In this document: positions 11,531 through 24,096 of the stretch, one piece after another
Layout: each line of letters starts with the position of its first letter
Position numbering within the stretch: the stretch's first letter is position 1
NCBI RefSeq assembly: GCF_019703515.2
Contig: NC_059372.1
Coordinates: forward strand, 24,154,931 to 24,218,930
Origin: Myxocyprinus asiaticus
Lineage: Eukaryota; Chordata; Actinopteri; Cypriniformes; Catostomidae
Direction of reading: 5' to 3'
Length of the DNA stretch: 64,000 nt
Notes under the pieces: model-generated
Told to the model about the DNA's origin: nothing
Database searches by the model: none
Seen by the model: only the letters and a program-made list of their open reading frames with translations
Made by a program: the position numbers and the translations under genes

Positions 11531-13222
11531 AGGGATAGATTAACCAAAAGGGTTTGTCAGTGTTTACTCACCTTGAACACCATGAGGGTGAGTAAGGCCA
11601 CGTCTACACTAATGCGCTGTGTCGTCAAGGTCAGTGTTTCTCAATCCTTTCCTGGAGGATCACTAAAGCTGCGCTCTCACAGACAGATACTTCCACATAA
11701 TCTTGTAGTGTGAGCAATGCAACAACAAGGGTGAACTACTCCAGCCAAACACATCTTATCATGTATCTTTATGTACAAGAATGAAAAGACACAATTTGAT
11801 CATAATTATGTTTTATTGTAATAAACTAACAAGAATTTTTAACAAATAAATGTATGGTCTGCACACACTACTTGACATGCTGTTTTATTTTTTTAAATTT
11901 AATTTATTTATTTTTAAACAGACAGCCTGCCCACATCTTTCCAAACATTGTTGCTGCCATATTTTCTTTTTTCATCTCTCCTTTTGTTTTTCAGACAAAT
12001 CAGTCAGCAGACAACTTTTGGACAGCGAGCAGATCGAAACCATTTATTTCTGGTAAAATCTCAGTCACTTTCATTTCTCGCATGATTTGTTTGAAAACGT
12101 TTTTTAATTTTTAATTTTGTTTTATCACTGTTGGTCCGGGAATGCCTCTTGGTCAAAGATCTTGTAGTTTGTGCACCTTGTCTGCGTTCTGTTGTGTAGT
12201 ATGAGCGCTGCTATGACAAGATGACTGATGACAAGAAACCTTCAATTAGACTGACAGTTGTGTAGTGAGAGTATGGCTTTACACTATACATTTTGGATGT
12301 ATCCTATAACAAACCTGATTCTACTGATTAGCTTATAAGTAGAGTGCTCCATGATTTGAAATGGGTGTGTCAAATAAGGGAGACATACAAAATATGGTGT
12401 TAGTGTTCCTCCAGGAAAGGATTGAAAAAACTGGTGTAGGTGTTGGTTGAGAGATAACAGTGAGTGCTTTCAGGCAAAGCCAAGTGTAGTAATACTTGAA
12501 ATATTCTAGTTATTGAATTCTACTCTTGGTGTTTGGTTCTTGTTAGTCAGGCATACCAATGGATGAGGATCTGCTTTAATAGTGGAAAGAAAATGTGAAG
12601 CGTTATGAGTAACTCCGAAGTAGGGCTTAACGATTTAGACCAAAAAAAGCAAATTACGATAAAATATTTCAGAATGTGCATTACATTTCAAAATGCCAGC
12701 AGAGTGTGCATTTTCTACAAACCCAACTTTCACCAATTGTTTTTCTGAACAAGAACATATAAAATGGTAAAAATGTGAGCCTTTTTATAGGGTTTATAGA
12801 TGTGAATATTCGATTGCCATCTGTTGTCTATGTAAGCACCGGGTGCAAATGTTTTTGTGGCTATTTTTAAGTCCTTTTTTCTATTCATTTTTATAAATGC
12901 ATACTGTTCATTTTTCCTAAAAAACATTCTCTGTTGAAGTTGGCTTATTAACACAATTTAGCATTTTGACTTACAAGTGACCGATTACTCATTACTCTAA
13001 TACAAAATTACTTGATAATGCCCATCCCTAGTTTACACCTGTCATCCACACTTGAACGGCATTTTCCTATACCATAAACTGAGCGTTTTGAAAACGCTCT
13101 TCATTACTGCATACTTTGAAAAATAATGACGTTAGGAAACTGAAAACAGTTTTCAAACAAATACAGAGTAGTGTGTATGTGGCTTAAAGGATGGAATTTT
13201 CATTTTTGGGTGAACTGAACCT
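11531..13222. mobile_element. degenerate (A)GGGATAG...GGTGAACT MITE enlarged by nested insertions
   Basis: Left 'agggatagattaaccaaaaggg' and right 'ttcatttttgggtgaact' are decayed ends of the TTCACCCAAAAATGAA MITE type seen intact at 42725. Inside, 'ggccacgtctacactaatgcg' (11597) and 'agtgtgtatgtggctt' (to about 13184) look like ends of a second MITE. That one contains the hAT at 11632. No gene. A 'tagggctTaacgattt' motif at 12622 may be another hAT end. Confidence 0.45.
11632..12434. mobile_element. hAT-like element, CAGTGTTTCTCAATCC ends
   Basis: Inverted ends CAGTGTTTCTCAATCCTTTCCTGGAGGA and TCCTCCAGGAAAGGATTGAAAAAACTG, about 800 bp apart. The flanking octamers GTCAAGGT and GTGTAGGT match at 6 of 8 positions, compatible with an old 8-bp hAT target duplication. 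The interior has no transposase. Confidence 0.55.
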
Positions 13223-14092
13223 TCAATGTAGTTTAGGTCATATTTTCTTTAACCTTGCATATTTTGTTAGTGGTTTTCAAGGATGAGGGCATGTCAAGCA
13301 AACTTCCCTGTTAGCATCTGTCTTATAAGGCTAATTTCTACCAAGTGTGCACAAAGAATTTGCACGGAATACCGTAGAGATGAATAAGACACGCAGTCTT
13401 TGATTCTTTGGGGGGGTCATAACATGCAAGTTAAGAACCACTGTTTTTATAACAATAACTTGGATACACAGTTTGTGCAAAAATAACTTTGAATTTTCTA
13501 CGTTTCCTTCTCATTTCTTTGAATATCTTCAAGATTTTAGTACTTTAGGTGAACAGTCTTGCCATTTCTTTAAACAACTAGTGCTCAAGTTCTGTTTGTC
13601 TGCCATTTTTACCCCGTCTGCCCACTGTCTGAATAGAACATCTGTGTGACATTTGGGTTGACACTGATTTGTTGTCATCTACTTTCTCAGTTCTGCTTTG
13701 CCCCTCACTCACAGCTGCCTGCCAGATGCCTCAGCTTCATGATTAAAACCTGTAAAAGTTAATGTCCCCATTTCAGTGTGGTGTCTGCCATCATGCAAAT
13801 ACATTCTGCATATTTGGGGGCAAAAACAATGATAGTGCTAGAGGTATAATTATAGCATCATCTGCTTGTTTAGTTATCTCTGAAGGCTGGCTTGTCACTC
13901 CTATCCTTTCTCTCTTCTCTCACCTGTGTTTGACAGAGGCAAGTCATGAGTTTTACTCAAGTCAAAAATCAAAATATAATCTCTTTACTTGATGCATGTT
14001 CCTGGTCTAATTGTGCACAATTCATCAGTGGACATTGTTCTTTGTAATCTTTTATCAAAATTGAATTACTTGCGCTACCTCAAACAACTTTC
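13223..14092. other. no gene seen
   Basis: No repeat ends or convincing exon found. The open frame at 13762-13992 has no recognisable domain. Confidence 0.35.
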
Positions 14093-14100
14093 CTTTTTGG

Positions 14101-15116
14101 TAGGGATGCACCGATCCGATACCTGGATCGGTATTTGCTCCGATACTGAAGCTTTTAAACGGATCGGGTATTGGTCCGATTCAAATCCGATACTGTGTGT
14201 TAGTCATGTTCAAGCTCAAAAAATGACATAAAAGAACCATAAAAACACAGATAAAGTAGTTCATATGACTCGTGCATTTTATTCAAAGCCACTTGAAGAC
14301 GTGCAATAGCTCTGTGAATCACAAAAGGCTGTTTAATACATAAATATATCAAATGTACGCGCAGCTCCAGCGCGTTAATGACGCTGCTCTGTTTACACAC
14401 ACTCGCGGCTATTTTTAGCCTTCACGTGGTGCGCAATATTTGAGCGCTACTTGAGAACAGCATCTCTGATGTAGATGCTGAAAAGTTCGGTGCACTTATA
14501 TGCATTTAGAATGGCACAGGAGGTGCATTTTACCAGAATTTGAATAAGCAAATTAAACTACTATGAACTTGCCTACAAGCAGACACATACAGCACTTCCT
14601 GGAGAGTTTAGAATGTCAAAATAAAAACATGAGGGTTTAAAAGTTAAAGGTGCACGATTGAGATATATTAATAATATATTATAATAGAAATATGTAGTAT
14701 CATTTGTTTACAAATTATAATAATATTTAAGTTGAATGGGTTCCAAAAAATAACTGAATGAAAAGTGGGCTGATTCTGAATCCTTTAATGTCCAGATACA
14801 AGTTGAGAATTTTGCGCAAAAAAGGCTTTTCTACTGATGACATCTACTGATGAATTATAATTTTGTTGCTACATTATCCATTATACTAGTTAAAGTTTTT
14901 CTTAAGCTATACATTTATATTGAAATAGTATGTAGTTAGAGGTTTGTGTTTCTTTACATATTAAAGAGTACTCTCAATTAGTTCCACACAATAATGAAAA
15001 GATATTCTAAACTGATTATGCAAAAAAACAACACTGGTATCGCATCGGGATCGGCCGATACTGAGATTTCCGATATCGGGATCGGAAGAGGAAAAAGTGG
15101 TATTGGTGCATCCCTA
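14101..15116. mobile_element. non-autonomous hAT element with intact 8-bp target duplication
   Basis: Terminal inverted repeats TAGGGATGCACCGAT... and ...ATTGGTGCATCCCTA, with subterminal runs of ATCGG/CCGAT motifs at both ends. The octamer CTTTTTGG occurs exactly on each side (14093-14100 and 15117-15124), the 8-bp duplication typical of hAT. The 1.0 kb interior lacks a transposase. Just outside (15185-15230) a stray CCGATACC-like segment suggests an older copy of the same family. Confidence 0.9.
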
Positions 15117-15124
15117 CTTTTTGG

Positions 15125-15444
15125 CTCACATCACAAGCCCCCAAAACCACTTGAATCCATTCTGCTATCATGCCCACTTTTCACAATCGATACCCGATCT
15201 GTTTAAAAGCTTCAGTATCGGTTAGAGGAAAGTTCGGGACTTCGGCAGGTGACAGATTTTACAGGGGCAGGAGAAGTCTTGGGAAGCCCAGTTTTGCATA
15301 AGTATTAAATGTGGACTTGATGGTCAAGACAAAAGCCACCACTGTTCCCCAGGCCTGACAAATCTCTAGAGCCCCCTCCGCATTTCAATCAGCTCACACA
15401 GAGGGGGCCAGCTAACCAGCTGCAAAGAGTGTGTGGTGTGTGTA
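15125..15444. other. unique-looking stretch, no gene
   Basis: 15230-15430 has a higher GC content than its surroundings, no repeat signature and an octamer-like TTTGCATAA at 15293. It could be a conserved non-coding element, but nothing proves this here. Confidence 0.25.
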
Positions 15445-15967
15445 CACTACCGGTCAAAAGTTTTAAAACACTTGACTGAAATGTTTCTCATGATCTTAAA
15501 AATCTTTTAATCTGAAGGCGTATGCTTAAATGTTTGAAATTAGTTTTGTAGACAAAAATATAATTGTGCCACCATATTAATTATTTCATTAAACTAAAAT
15601 TTAATAATAATAAAAAAAGGTTTTTGAAATTGATGACTTGGACCAAATAATAAAGAAAAGCAGCCAAAATGTGCTTAACATAGATGGGAACTCCTTCAGT
15701 ACTGTTTAAAAAGCATCTCAGGGTGATACCTCAAGAAGTTGGTTGAGAAAATGTCAAGAGTACATGTCTGCAAATTCTAGGCAAAGGGTGACTACTTTGA
15801 AGATGCTAAAATATAACAGTTTTGACTTATTTTGGATTTTTAGTCGCAACATAATTCCCATAGTTCCATTTGTTATTCCATAGTTTTGTTGACTTTACTA
15901 TTATTCTAAAATGTGAAGAAAAAAAAATTATAATAAAAAATGTTTCAAAACTTTTGACCGGTAGTGT
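15445..15967. mobile_element. Tc1/mariner MITE, CACTACCGGTCAAAAG family, copy 2
   Basis: Both ends are preserved: CACTACCGGTCAAAAGTTTT and AAAACTTTTGACCGGTAGTG, each flanked by TA (15443-15444, 15968-15969). It is the reverse complement of the copy at 6085 over its whole length. Confidence 0.88.
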
Positions 15968-16009
15968 ATATACGTGTGTATGTATATGTGTGTATATATT
16001 ATATGTATG

Positions 16010-17459
16010 TTGAGGTCAGAAGTTTACATACACTTAGGTTTAAGTCATTTAAAACTCTTCTTTTAACCACTCCACAGGTTTAATTATCAAGCTATAGTTT
16101 TGGCAAGTCGTTTAGGACATCTACTTTGTGCATGACATGACGTAGTTTTTCCAATTGTTTACAGACAGATTGTTTCACTTTTAATTGACTATCATAATTC
16201 CTGTTGGTCAGAAGTTTACATACACTAAGTTAACTGTGCCTTTTAAGCAGCTTGGAAAATTCCAGAAAATTATATCAAGCCTTTAGACAATTAGCCAATT
16301 GGCTTCTGATAGGAGGTGTACTGAATTGGAGGTTTACCTGTGGATGTATTAAGGCCTACCTTCAAACCGCCAAGACCTCAGAAAAAAAATTGTGGACCTC
16401 CACATGTCTGGTTATTCATTGGGAGCAATTTCCAAACGCCTGAAGGTACCACATTCATCTGTACAAACAATAGTACGCAAGTATAAACACCATGGGACCA
16501 CGCAGCCATCATACTGCTCAGGAAGGAGACTCATTCTGTGTCCTAGAGATGAATATAGTTTGGTGCGAAAAGTGCAAATCAATCCCAGAACAACAGCAAA
16601 GGACCGTGTGAAGATGCTGGAAGAAACAGGTAGACAAGTATCTATATCCGTAGTAAAACAAGTCCTATATCAATATAACCTGAAAGGCTGCTTGGCAAGG
16701 AAGAATCCACTGCTCCAAAACTACCATAAAAAGCCAGACTACAGCTTGCAAGTGCACATGGGGACAAAGATCTTACTTTTTGGAGAAATGTCCTCTGGTC
16801 TAATGAAACAAAAATTGAACTGTTTGGCCATAATGACCATTGTTATGTTTGGAGGAAAAAGGGTGAGGCTTGCAAGCCGAAGAACACCATCTCAACCGTG
16901 AAGCAAGGGGGTGGCAGTATCATGTTGTGGGGGTGCTTTGCTGCAGGAGGGACCGGTGCACTTCACAAAATAGATGACATCATGAGGAAGGAAAATTATT
17001 TGGATACATTGAAGCAACATTAAGTCATCAGCCAGGAAGTTGAAGCACATCGCAAATGGGTCTTCCAAATGGACAATGACCCCAAGCATACCTCCAAATT
17101 TATGGCAAAATGGCTTGAGGACAACAAAGTCAAGGTATTGGAGTGGCCATCACAAAGCCCTGACCTCATTCCGATAGAAAATTTGTGGGTAGAACTGAAA
17201 AAGCATGTGCGAGCAAGGAGGCCTACAAACCTGACTCAGATACACCAGTCCTGTCTGGAGGAATGGGCCAAAATTCCACCAATTCAACTTATTGTGAGAA
17301 GCTTGTGGAAGGCTACCCAAAAAATTTTTAAATGTAGTTTGACCCAAGTTAAACAATTTAAAGGCAGTGCTACCAAATACTAACAAAGTGTATGTAAACA
17401 TCTAACCCACTGGGAATGTGATGAAAGAAATTAAAGCTGAAATAAATAATTCTCTCTAT
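16010..17459 (+). mobile_element. Sleeping-Beauty-like Tc1 element, 3' terminus missing
   Basis: The left end, 'ttgaggtcagaagtttacatacactta', is the salmonid/cyprinid Tc1 (Sleeping Beauty relative) inverted repeat, with the inner direct repeat 'ggtcagaagtttacatacacta' at 16206-16227. The element is collinear with the intact copy at 25016 up to 'aataaataattctctc' and then breaks off at the start of a second copy in opposite orientation (17465). The expected 3' inverted repeat is absent. Confidence 0.88.
16345..17383 (+). pseudogene. Tc1 transposase pseudogene (Sleeping-Beauty-like)
   Basis: Remnant of a DDE transposase that cut and pasted the element. The open segment 16392-16901 shows the paired helix-turn-helix region (HMSGYSLGAISKRLKVPHSS). 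After frameshifts, the catalytic core appears with WSNET where active relatives have WSDET (first Asp replaced by Asn), then GGGSIMLWG. The segment 17069-17383 carries MDNDPKHTS (second Asp) and [16 protein letters not shown] (catalytic Glu). The N-terminal start is also frameshifted. It cannot be active. Confidence 0.85.
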
Positions 17460-17464
17460 ATATA

Positions 17465-19019
17465 CAGTTGAAGTCAGAAGGTTACATACACCTTAGCCAA
17501 ATACATTTAAACTCAGTTTTTCACAATTCCTGGCATTTAATCGAAGAAAACATTCCCTGTCTTAGGACAGTTAGTATCACTATTTTAAGAATGTGAAATT
17601 TTAGAATAATAGTAGAGAGAATGATTTCAGCTTTTATTTCTTTCATCACATTCCCAGTGTAACTTTGCATACACTTTGTTAGAATTTGGTAGCATTGCCT
17701 TTAAATTGTTTAACTTGGGTCAAACATTTTGGGTAGCCTTCCACAAGCTTCTCACAATAAGTTGCTGGAATTTTGGCCCATTCCTCCAGACAGAACTGGT
17801 GTAACTGAGTCAGGTTTGTAGGCCTCGGAATGAGGTCGGGGCTTTGTGATGGCCACTCCAATACCATGATTTCGTTGTCCTTAAGCCATTTTGCCACAAC
17901 TTTGGAGGTATACTTGTGGTCATTGTCCATTTGGAAGACCCATTTGCAACGAGCTTTAACTTCCTGGCTTATGACTTAATGTTGCTTCAATATATCCAAA
18001 TTTCCTTCATGATGCCATCTATTTTGGAAATTGCACCAGTCCTTCCTGCAGCAAAGCACCCCCACAACATGATACTGCCACCCCCATGCTTAACGGTTGA
18101 GATGGTGTTCTTCGGCTTGCGAGCCTCACCCTTTTTTCTCCAAACATAACAATGGTCATTATGGCCAAACAGTTCAGTTTGTTTCATCAGAGGACATTTC
18201 TCCAAAAAGATCGATCTTTGTACCCATGTACACTTGCAAACTGTAGTCTGGCTTTTTTGTGGCGGTTTTGGTGCAGTGGCTTCTTCCTTGCTGAGCTTCC
18301 TTTCAGGTTATGTTGATATAGGACTTGTTTTTACTGTGGATATAGATACTTGTCTACCTGTTTCCTCCAGCATCTTCAAGGTCCTTTGCTGCTGTTCTGG
18401 GAGTGATTTGCACTTTTCACACCAAACTACATTCATCTCCTATGAGACGGAATGCTTCTTCCTGAGCAATATGAAGGCTGCGTGGTCCCATTGTGTTTAT
18501 ACTTTCATAGTATTGTTTGTACAGATGAACATGGTTCCTTCAGGTGTTTGGAAATTGCTCCCAAGGATGAACCAGACTTGTGGAGGTCCACAATTTTATT
18601 TTTTTTCTGAGCTCTTGACTGATTTCTTTTGATTTTCCCATGATGTCAAGCAAAGAAGCACTGAGTTTGAAGGTAGGCCTTAAAATACATCCACAGGTAC
18701 ACCTCCAATTGACTCCCAATTAGCCTGTCAGAAGCTAATTGCCTAAAGGCTTGACATCATTTTCTGGAATTTTCCAAGTTTCTTAAAGGCAGAGTTAACT
18801 TATTGTATGTAAACATCTGACCCACTGGAATTGTGATTTGTCAATAAAAAGTGAAACAATCTGTCTGTAAACAACTGTTGAAAAAAGTACTTGTGTCATG
18901 CACAAAGGAGATGTCCTAAACGACTTGCCTAAACTATAGTTTGCTAATATGAGATCTGTGGAGTGGTTAAATGAGTTAATGACTTCAAACTACGTGTATG
19001 TGAACTTCTGACTTCGTGT
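17465..19019 (-). mobile_element. Sleeping-Beauty-like Tc1 element, minus strand, near full length
   Basis: The plus-strand start CAGTTGAAGTCAGAAGGTTACATAC (17465) is its 3' end, and 'gtgtatgtgaacttctgacttc' (to about 19015) is its 5' end. At about 1.55 kb it is close to the usual 1.6 kb. It lies tail to tail with the copy at 16010, so the pair forms an interrupted inverted repeat of about 3 kb. Confidence 0.88.
17679..18700 (-). pseudogene. Tc1 transposase pseudogene, catalytic Glu deleted
   Basis: Minus-strand fragments of the same DDE transposase. 18205-17987 covers the middle ([29 protein letters not shown]). 17930-17679 covers the end (MDNDHKYTSKVVAKWL, QSPDLIP, then RPTNLTQ). The segment that should hold [10 protein letters not shown] is deleted between 'SPDLIP' and 'RPTNLT', removing the catalytic glutamate. 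The N-terminal third (18210-18700) is frameshifted. Confidence 0.8.
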
Positions 19020-20142
19020 GTGTCACACCACCATATGACATGCTGGGGGGGTTCATGCAAAACCACCAGACAAAAAGTGAATGCAGTCCTGCAGAATGAC
19101 GTTGCCTCACCACAGTGTATCATGTGATATCTAATTTAAAATGGCTATGGAATCTTAACAGCTCTGTAAAAGGCTGTTGTCTGTGTGCATTGGTCCTTTG
19201 CCATGGATTGCTCCCTGCATAAAGAGTGTGCAAATTAACATGTTTCCTACTTTCTAAAGGTTGGACAGCCATTGAAAACTATATTGTTTGGTATTTACAA
19301 ACTTGCCACCCACTTCTTAGTGTTTCTCTGCCTCGGGTAGGTCAGCGGCAGAGAGGCGTGATCCATTTAAAAGGTTGTTTGCTTGTATGAGCGAAAGGGT
19401 TGAGATGCTCCTCAATGAACTCTTGTCTACAATTCAATTACCCTTGCGCCCCCTCAGCAGCTCATTAAGAAACACTGTTTTTGATTAGCTGTTTCAGTCA
19501 TTTCTGTACTGTATGGTAAGAACACATGATTGTTGACATGCTTTTTTTTTTTTTTTTTTTTTTTAAATGCTAGACTGCCCCAATTATTGGATATCAAATT
19601 TAACAGTGATTGTAATTTAGGAAGAGAGGAATTACATTTGAGACCAGGGCATCATCTGAGTATTTCACACACTACACTGGTATGTCTTGTCTCCACATAT
19701 ACAGTAATTATTTATTTTCCTTCTCCCAGCCTTTTTGCCACTGATCTTGTCTGGCGGAATATTGCCGGCCTAAATTTGCGGTTTATGCCTGAAAACGACT
19801 CTGCTCCATATTATATACTTTAAAGCCAGACGTTTTATTGCTTTTCCTGTTATCTTCAGACTAGACATGCTGAAGAGGAAATGGCCTGTCCTTTCCCCTC
19901 CCTTATTTCCTATTTTTAAAGGGTATTGTGCAAAGCAGTCAACATGAGGCAGTTGGTTGTGGTACAGCTGAAGAGATTTATTTCTCTAACTTGTCATGTG
20001 ATGTAATGGGACTCTGAAAACAGCCTTGGACCAATAAACTGCATTGTAACGCACACAAGTGAGGCATTGAGCATGTGACTGACAGAATATACAGTTGCTG
20101 CATTATTAACAGTCCACTGCTGTCTATGAGTTTGTGGTAAAT
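19020..20142. other. no gene seen; T tract
   Basis: Unique-looking sequence with a T tract at 19542-19564. 19320-19500 has fewer A/T runs than its neighbours and no repeat signature. No exon with splice signals could be supported. Confidence 0.35.
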
Positions 20143-21230
20143 AGTGTTGTCAAAAGTACCAGTACTTTGGTACCACGTCGGTACTGAAATAAGTCACGAT
20201 ACCAGTGTTTCTACAGTACCGGTAGTACTGAGCACGGACTCAGTCCGATACCCACAGGCTGTCTGACTGGCACATGGCTGCTTTTATATGCTCTCACACT
20301 TATTTGAGCATATGCTCTTTCTCCTTTTAAACTGAAATGCACAATTAATCAAATTAAAATCGTGAATGTCCTAGTGATTATTAAACTGCGAATGCTGCAA
20401 TCTTAGTCTGCATGAGCCGCGTGCTTTGCGTGATGCAGACCATTCATACTCTGGAAACCCCACAGACATTGAGAAACATTCGCATTGTATGAGATGACAG
20501 CAGTGCACTAATCCACTGTGAAGTGCGAAGCACACGTAGACTATATGTATAGAAATTAAATTGCAGCATTTGTGCTTTTACGTTCACACTGAGCCATGTA
20601 GCGAAATGTTTATTTGTCAGAAGTGGTGAAGCTAATGTCAAAACTGCATGTCAAAATAAAATCGCTTCAAAATAAAAGCACAATTCAAAATTAAAGCTAG
20701 ACACCTGAAATCGAAGGAATTGCAACAGAAATATATTACAACTGTATAGTAAAATGTAATATTCACTGTAGTAATAATAATAAAAATTAAGCAATATATC
20801 AAGCAAGAGTGCTGTTGTACTGAATTTTGTTAAATGCAATGGTGCGTTAAAGTAATTGTTCTATATTTTCACTTGTTAAAAGTTAAGAATTAATTTGATT
20901 AGACACCATTTTGATGAAACTTTAAAAAATGGAATTCTGGAATAAAGTAAAGGATTTGGGGGAAAAAATAAAAACCGATTTCAGTAGGGCGCTACTTAAC
21001 ACAGCAATGAACACTAGCCTAAATTGAGAAACGCTTGAAGGAAACATGCATTTCTTTTAGTTTATTTACATTGAAACTTAACTTTAAATAGGCTAAAGGA
21101 GTGGTATTGGCATATTAGCATAATACATTAGCATATTTTTGCTGTGGTATTGAAATTGGTAGAGAGAACTGTGAGATTTCACTGGTATCGGTACCAACTA
21201 CTGAAATTTTGGTATCGTGAAATTGCTAGT
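20143..21230. mobile_element. hAT-like element, AGTGTTGTCAAAAGTACC ends
   Basis: The left end 'agtgttgtcaaaagtaccagtactttggtacc' is mirrored by 'ggtaccaactactgaaattttggtatcgtgaaattgctagt' (to about 21230), with GGTACC/CCGATACC motifs near both ends. It matches a frequent fish hAT MITE. No transposase inside. The exact right boundary is uncertain. Confidence 0.65.
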
Positions 21231-21542
21231 GGTGAAGAGTGTATTTATTTTGCTGTAACTGAGAAGACATTGAGTGCATTTCAGATGGCAAACATGATGT
21301 CTTGCAGGGCACTTTGAAGGGAGAACAGTCATGGCACCCTTGAGCCCTGTGAATCTCTCAGTAGTCAGATTTCCATCCAAGTTGTGAATAAGTTAAATGC
21401 AAAAAATCTGAACATTACCAACATGATTTGCAAAAAGCAGTGTTGCCATCCCATGAGTTCACATGAACAAAATTGTAACTTCCAAGAAAATTAATGAAAA
21501 TGGAAGTTGCAGCCACTGGGGAAGCAGCTGTGGCTCTTTTAA

Positions 21543-23282
21543 CCCTCTGGGGTCTGAGGGTGTTTTGGGCCCTGGAGAAGTTTTGACATGCCTTGACATT
21601 TGTGCTTTTTTCAGTTGCTTAAAAACATATTAATGGCTAAAGTCTGATAACACTGTATTCAGCACAAACTGGGCTACAATAATGTGAACAACATATATGT
21701 ACATGTTTGTGTTTTTGAGAAAATAACGTTTATGCATGGTTTTTGAAAAAACAAATTAAGTCACTGAAATAAGGCCATATAGCACATACTAAACATTTGT
21801 TCACAAGACTTTTGAGAACTGGATCTTGTAGCCTAGAGTTTTTGCTACAAAAAATATGTGAAACCATCCTGATCACTCATTCATACAAAACAATATAGTC
21901 ATTTAACTTTTGTAAGACACTTTTAGTGGTAGAAAGGCCATATGCAAGGAGGCATGGATGATCATGAATATTGATGTGATTCACACCTGAGACAATGACC
22001 CCTCCCCTGAAAGAAAATAAATATGACGAGACTTAATGATTGAATGTATTGTTTGTAGCTTATTCACAAAATCAAGTTTAAGTTAAAATAAGGAATCTGA
22101 CTATACATTTTCTTTACATAAAGACTTACAAAATTTAGACCTACACTACCGTTTAAAAGTTTTAGATAGGTAAGATTTTTTTTTTTTTAAAGTCTCTTCT
22201 GCTCACCAAAGCTGCATTTATTTGATCCAAAATACAGCAAAAACAGTGATTATTGTGAAATATTTTTACAATTTAAAATAACTGTTGTCTATTTGAATAT
22301 AATTGTAAAATGCAATTTATTCCTGTGATCAAAGCTGAATTTTCAGCCTCATTACTGCAGTTTTCAGTGTCACGTGATCCTTCAGAAATCATTCTAATAT
22401 GCAGATTTTCTAATGTGGGCATATTTACAGCACATTTTACACATTCACACCTGAACAGATAATTGCAAGCACAAGCTTTGTTGATGATAATGAGGCAGCA
22501 TAAACACTAGTTAAAATCTAATCTAAATATTCATATTACATATCATATTTATATCATACAGCATACAATTTAAATACCTGCTTTAGCCGAAACAACATTT
22601 AAATGTAACTAAAACTTGCCTTTTAGGACATATTTCAATACTCAATCCTGGCTGGCAAGTCTTCTGAGGAAAATGTGAACTCTTCATCACTATCCAGGAG
22701 CTTCCTCACCTGTGTAGCGTGCCATCTTCCAAACGTGCAGAAAAGTGAATGAACCTGATGTTTAAGGCATTGTTGGGGGCGTTTACCATTTGCATTGATC
22801 GCCTCAGTACATTACCGAATGAATAGCGCCCTCTGCCCGTGGGTGGGATCACATTAGCGATAATTAGCTGAGCCAGGAGAAACTGTACATCGCTTTGTTT
22901 CATACAGATTACATTGCAGGAGAATATTTGTTTTAAATTTGAATTGTTTTATTTAAAAGTAGACATTAAGCTTTCTTTAGACATGTTTCATGTTTGTCTA
23001 AGTATTCGCAGAGTTCGTTCATTTTTGTGACGTTTCAGAAAGATGCTCGCAGAGACAGAGACGGCTGAAAGCGCACCCTGTTTATTTTCTTTATTTTACA
23101 AAAGCACAAGGTTTTGTTGTTGTTGTGAGTGTACACAAATAAAAGTAGAGCATTTTATATTTTCTAATGATGTCTTCAACTTATCTGTATGCCCAAAAAT
23201 GACGGAGTGTTGTAAGTTGTTTCCGCTGTTATGAGGAAAAAATCCAGCAGGATGTGCCGCCGTGTCCGTCGACCCCTGAGGG
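21543..23282. mobile_element. piggyBac-like non-autonomous element (CCCTC...GAGGG, TTAA target)
   Basis: CCCTCTGGGGTCTGAGGG (21543) and GACCCCTGAGGG (to 23282) are inverted ends starting with CCC. They are flanked by TTAA on both sides (21539-21542, 23283-23286), the hallmark of piggyBac transposition. The 1.74 kb interior carries a Tc1 MITE (22145-22420) and no recognisable transposase. It lies about 0.8 kb upstream of the probable first coding exon of spsb1. Confidence 0.8.
22145..22420. mobile_element. Tc1-type MITE fragment with CACTACCGTTTAAAAG end
   Basis: Begins TACACTACCGTTTAAAAGTTTTAG, followed by the fish repeat text 'ctcaccaaagctgcatttatttgatc', 'atacagcaaaaacagtgat' and 'gatccttcagaaatcattctaatatg'. 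The right terminus was not found, so this is a truncated copy nested in the piggyBac-like element. Confidence 0.7.
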
Positions 23283-23286
23283 TTAA

Positions 23287-24096
23287 ATGTAGTTACTTGC
23301 ATTTTAGAGTGCACACAAATGCTCTGACGAAGGTTTAATGAGCGGCGCAAAGGTCTTTTGTCTAGAAGCGATAGTGTGTCATAAGTTTTTGGAGGTAGTG
23401 GTAGGCCATCATTATAATGGCAAGTTTTGGATCCAGCTTTTCAGAAAGACCAGAGCAATATTTGAAATGCTATGCAACGATATTGGTCCACTGATCAGTA
23501 AAGTTATGGGAAATTTCGGATGCACATCTAGGAATTTATTCAGTAACTTTTGTTTACATTTGTCATCTTACCGAATAAAACAATTATCCACATCACAAGC
23601 GAGCATATACGTTTTGTACACATTTGATATTTCATCCGCATCTTTGTTTTCATCCTGCAAATGCGATGGAGGGTGAAGCTTTCGAAGGGAATAAGGCATT
23701 GGAATGATCACTTCTGAAATTCATTATTTTGGGCAGACAAAAACCCAATTAAAAGACAATGTTTGTCTTTACATGGTAGCAGAAATTTGCAAAGCACAAA
23801 GAACTGTTCTGCTGACACATTTCCAAATCTAAACATCAGCTTGTGTACATACATGATACACGTGTACATCTTGGCTTTCATGTCCTACTTTGCTTGCTGG
23901 TGTTCATGGAGGGTTGGGAAGGGAAAGAAAACAGTGGTTCTTTTTTGACAGTTTCTCCAATGTTACTTTCTGTATATTTCATGTTTTCTTAATTATGTTC
24001 CTTTTTTTTTGTTTTGTGATGGAAAAAGGCAACAGTAGCCACATTAATTTGGCAGTCATTAACTGTGTCTCTCTTATCTCCCTCTAATCTCCCCAG
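23287..24096. other. spsb1 upstream or upstream-intron region
   Basis: No repeat ends recognised and no clear promoter seen (no CpG-rich stretch). If spsb1 has a separate 5' non-coding exon, this is part of that upstream intron. The short open frame at 23338-23676 has no recognisable domain. Confidence 0.35.

Noticed and set aside
18234..18632. 132-codon plus-strand open frame with hydrophobic segments
   Set aside because: It runs antisense through the minus-strand Tc1 transposase remnant at 17465-19019 and matches no protein family.
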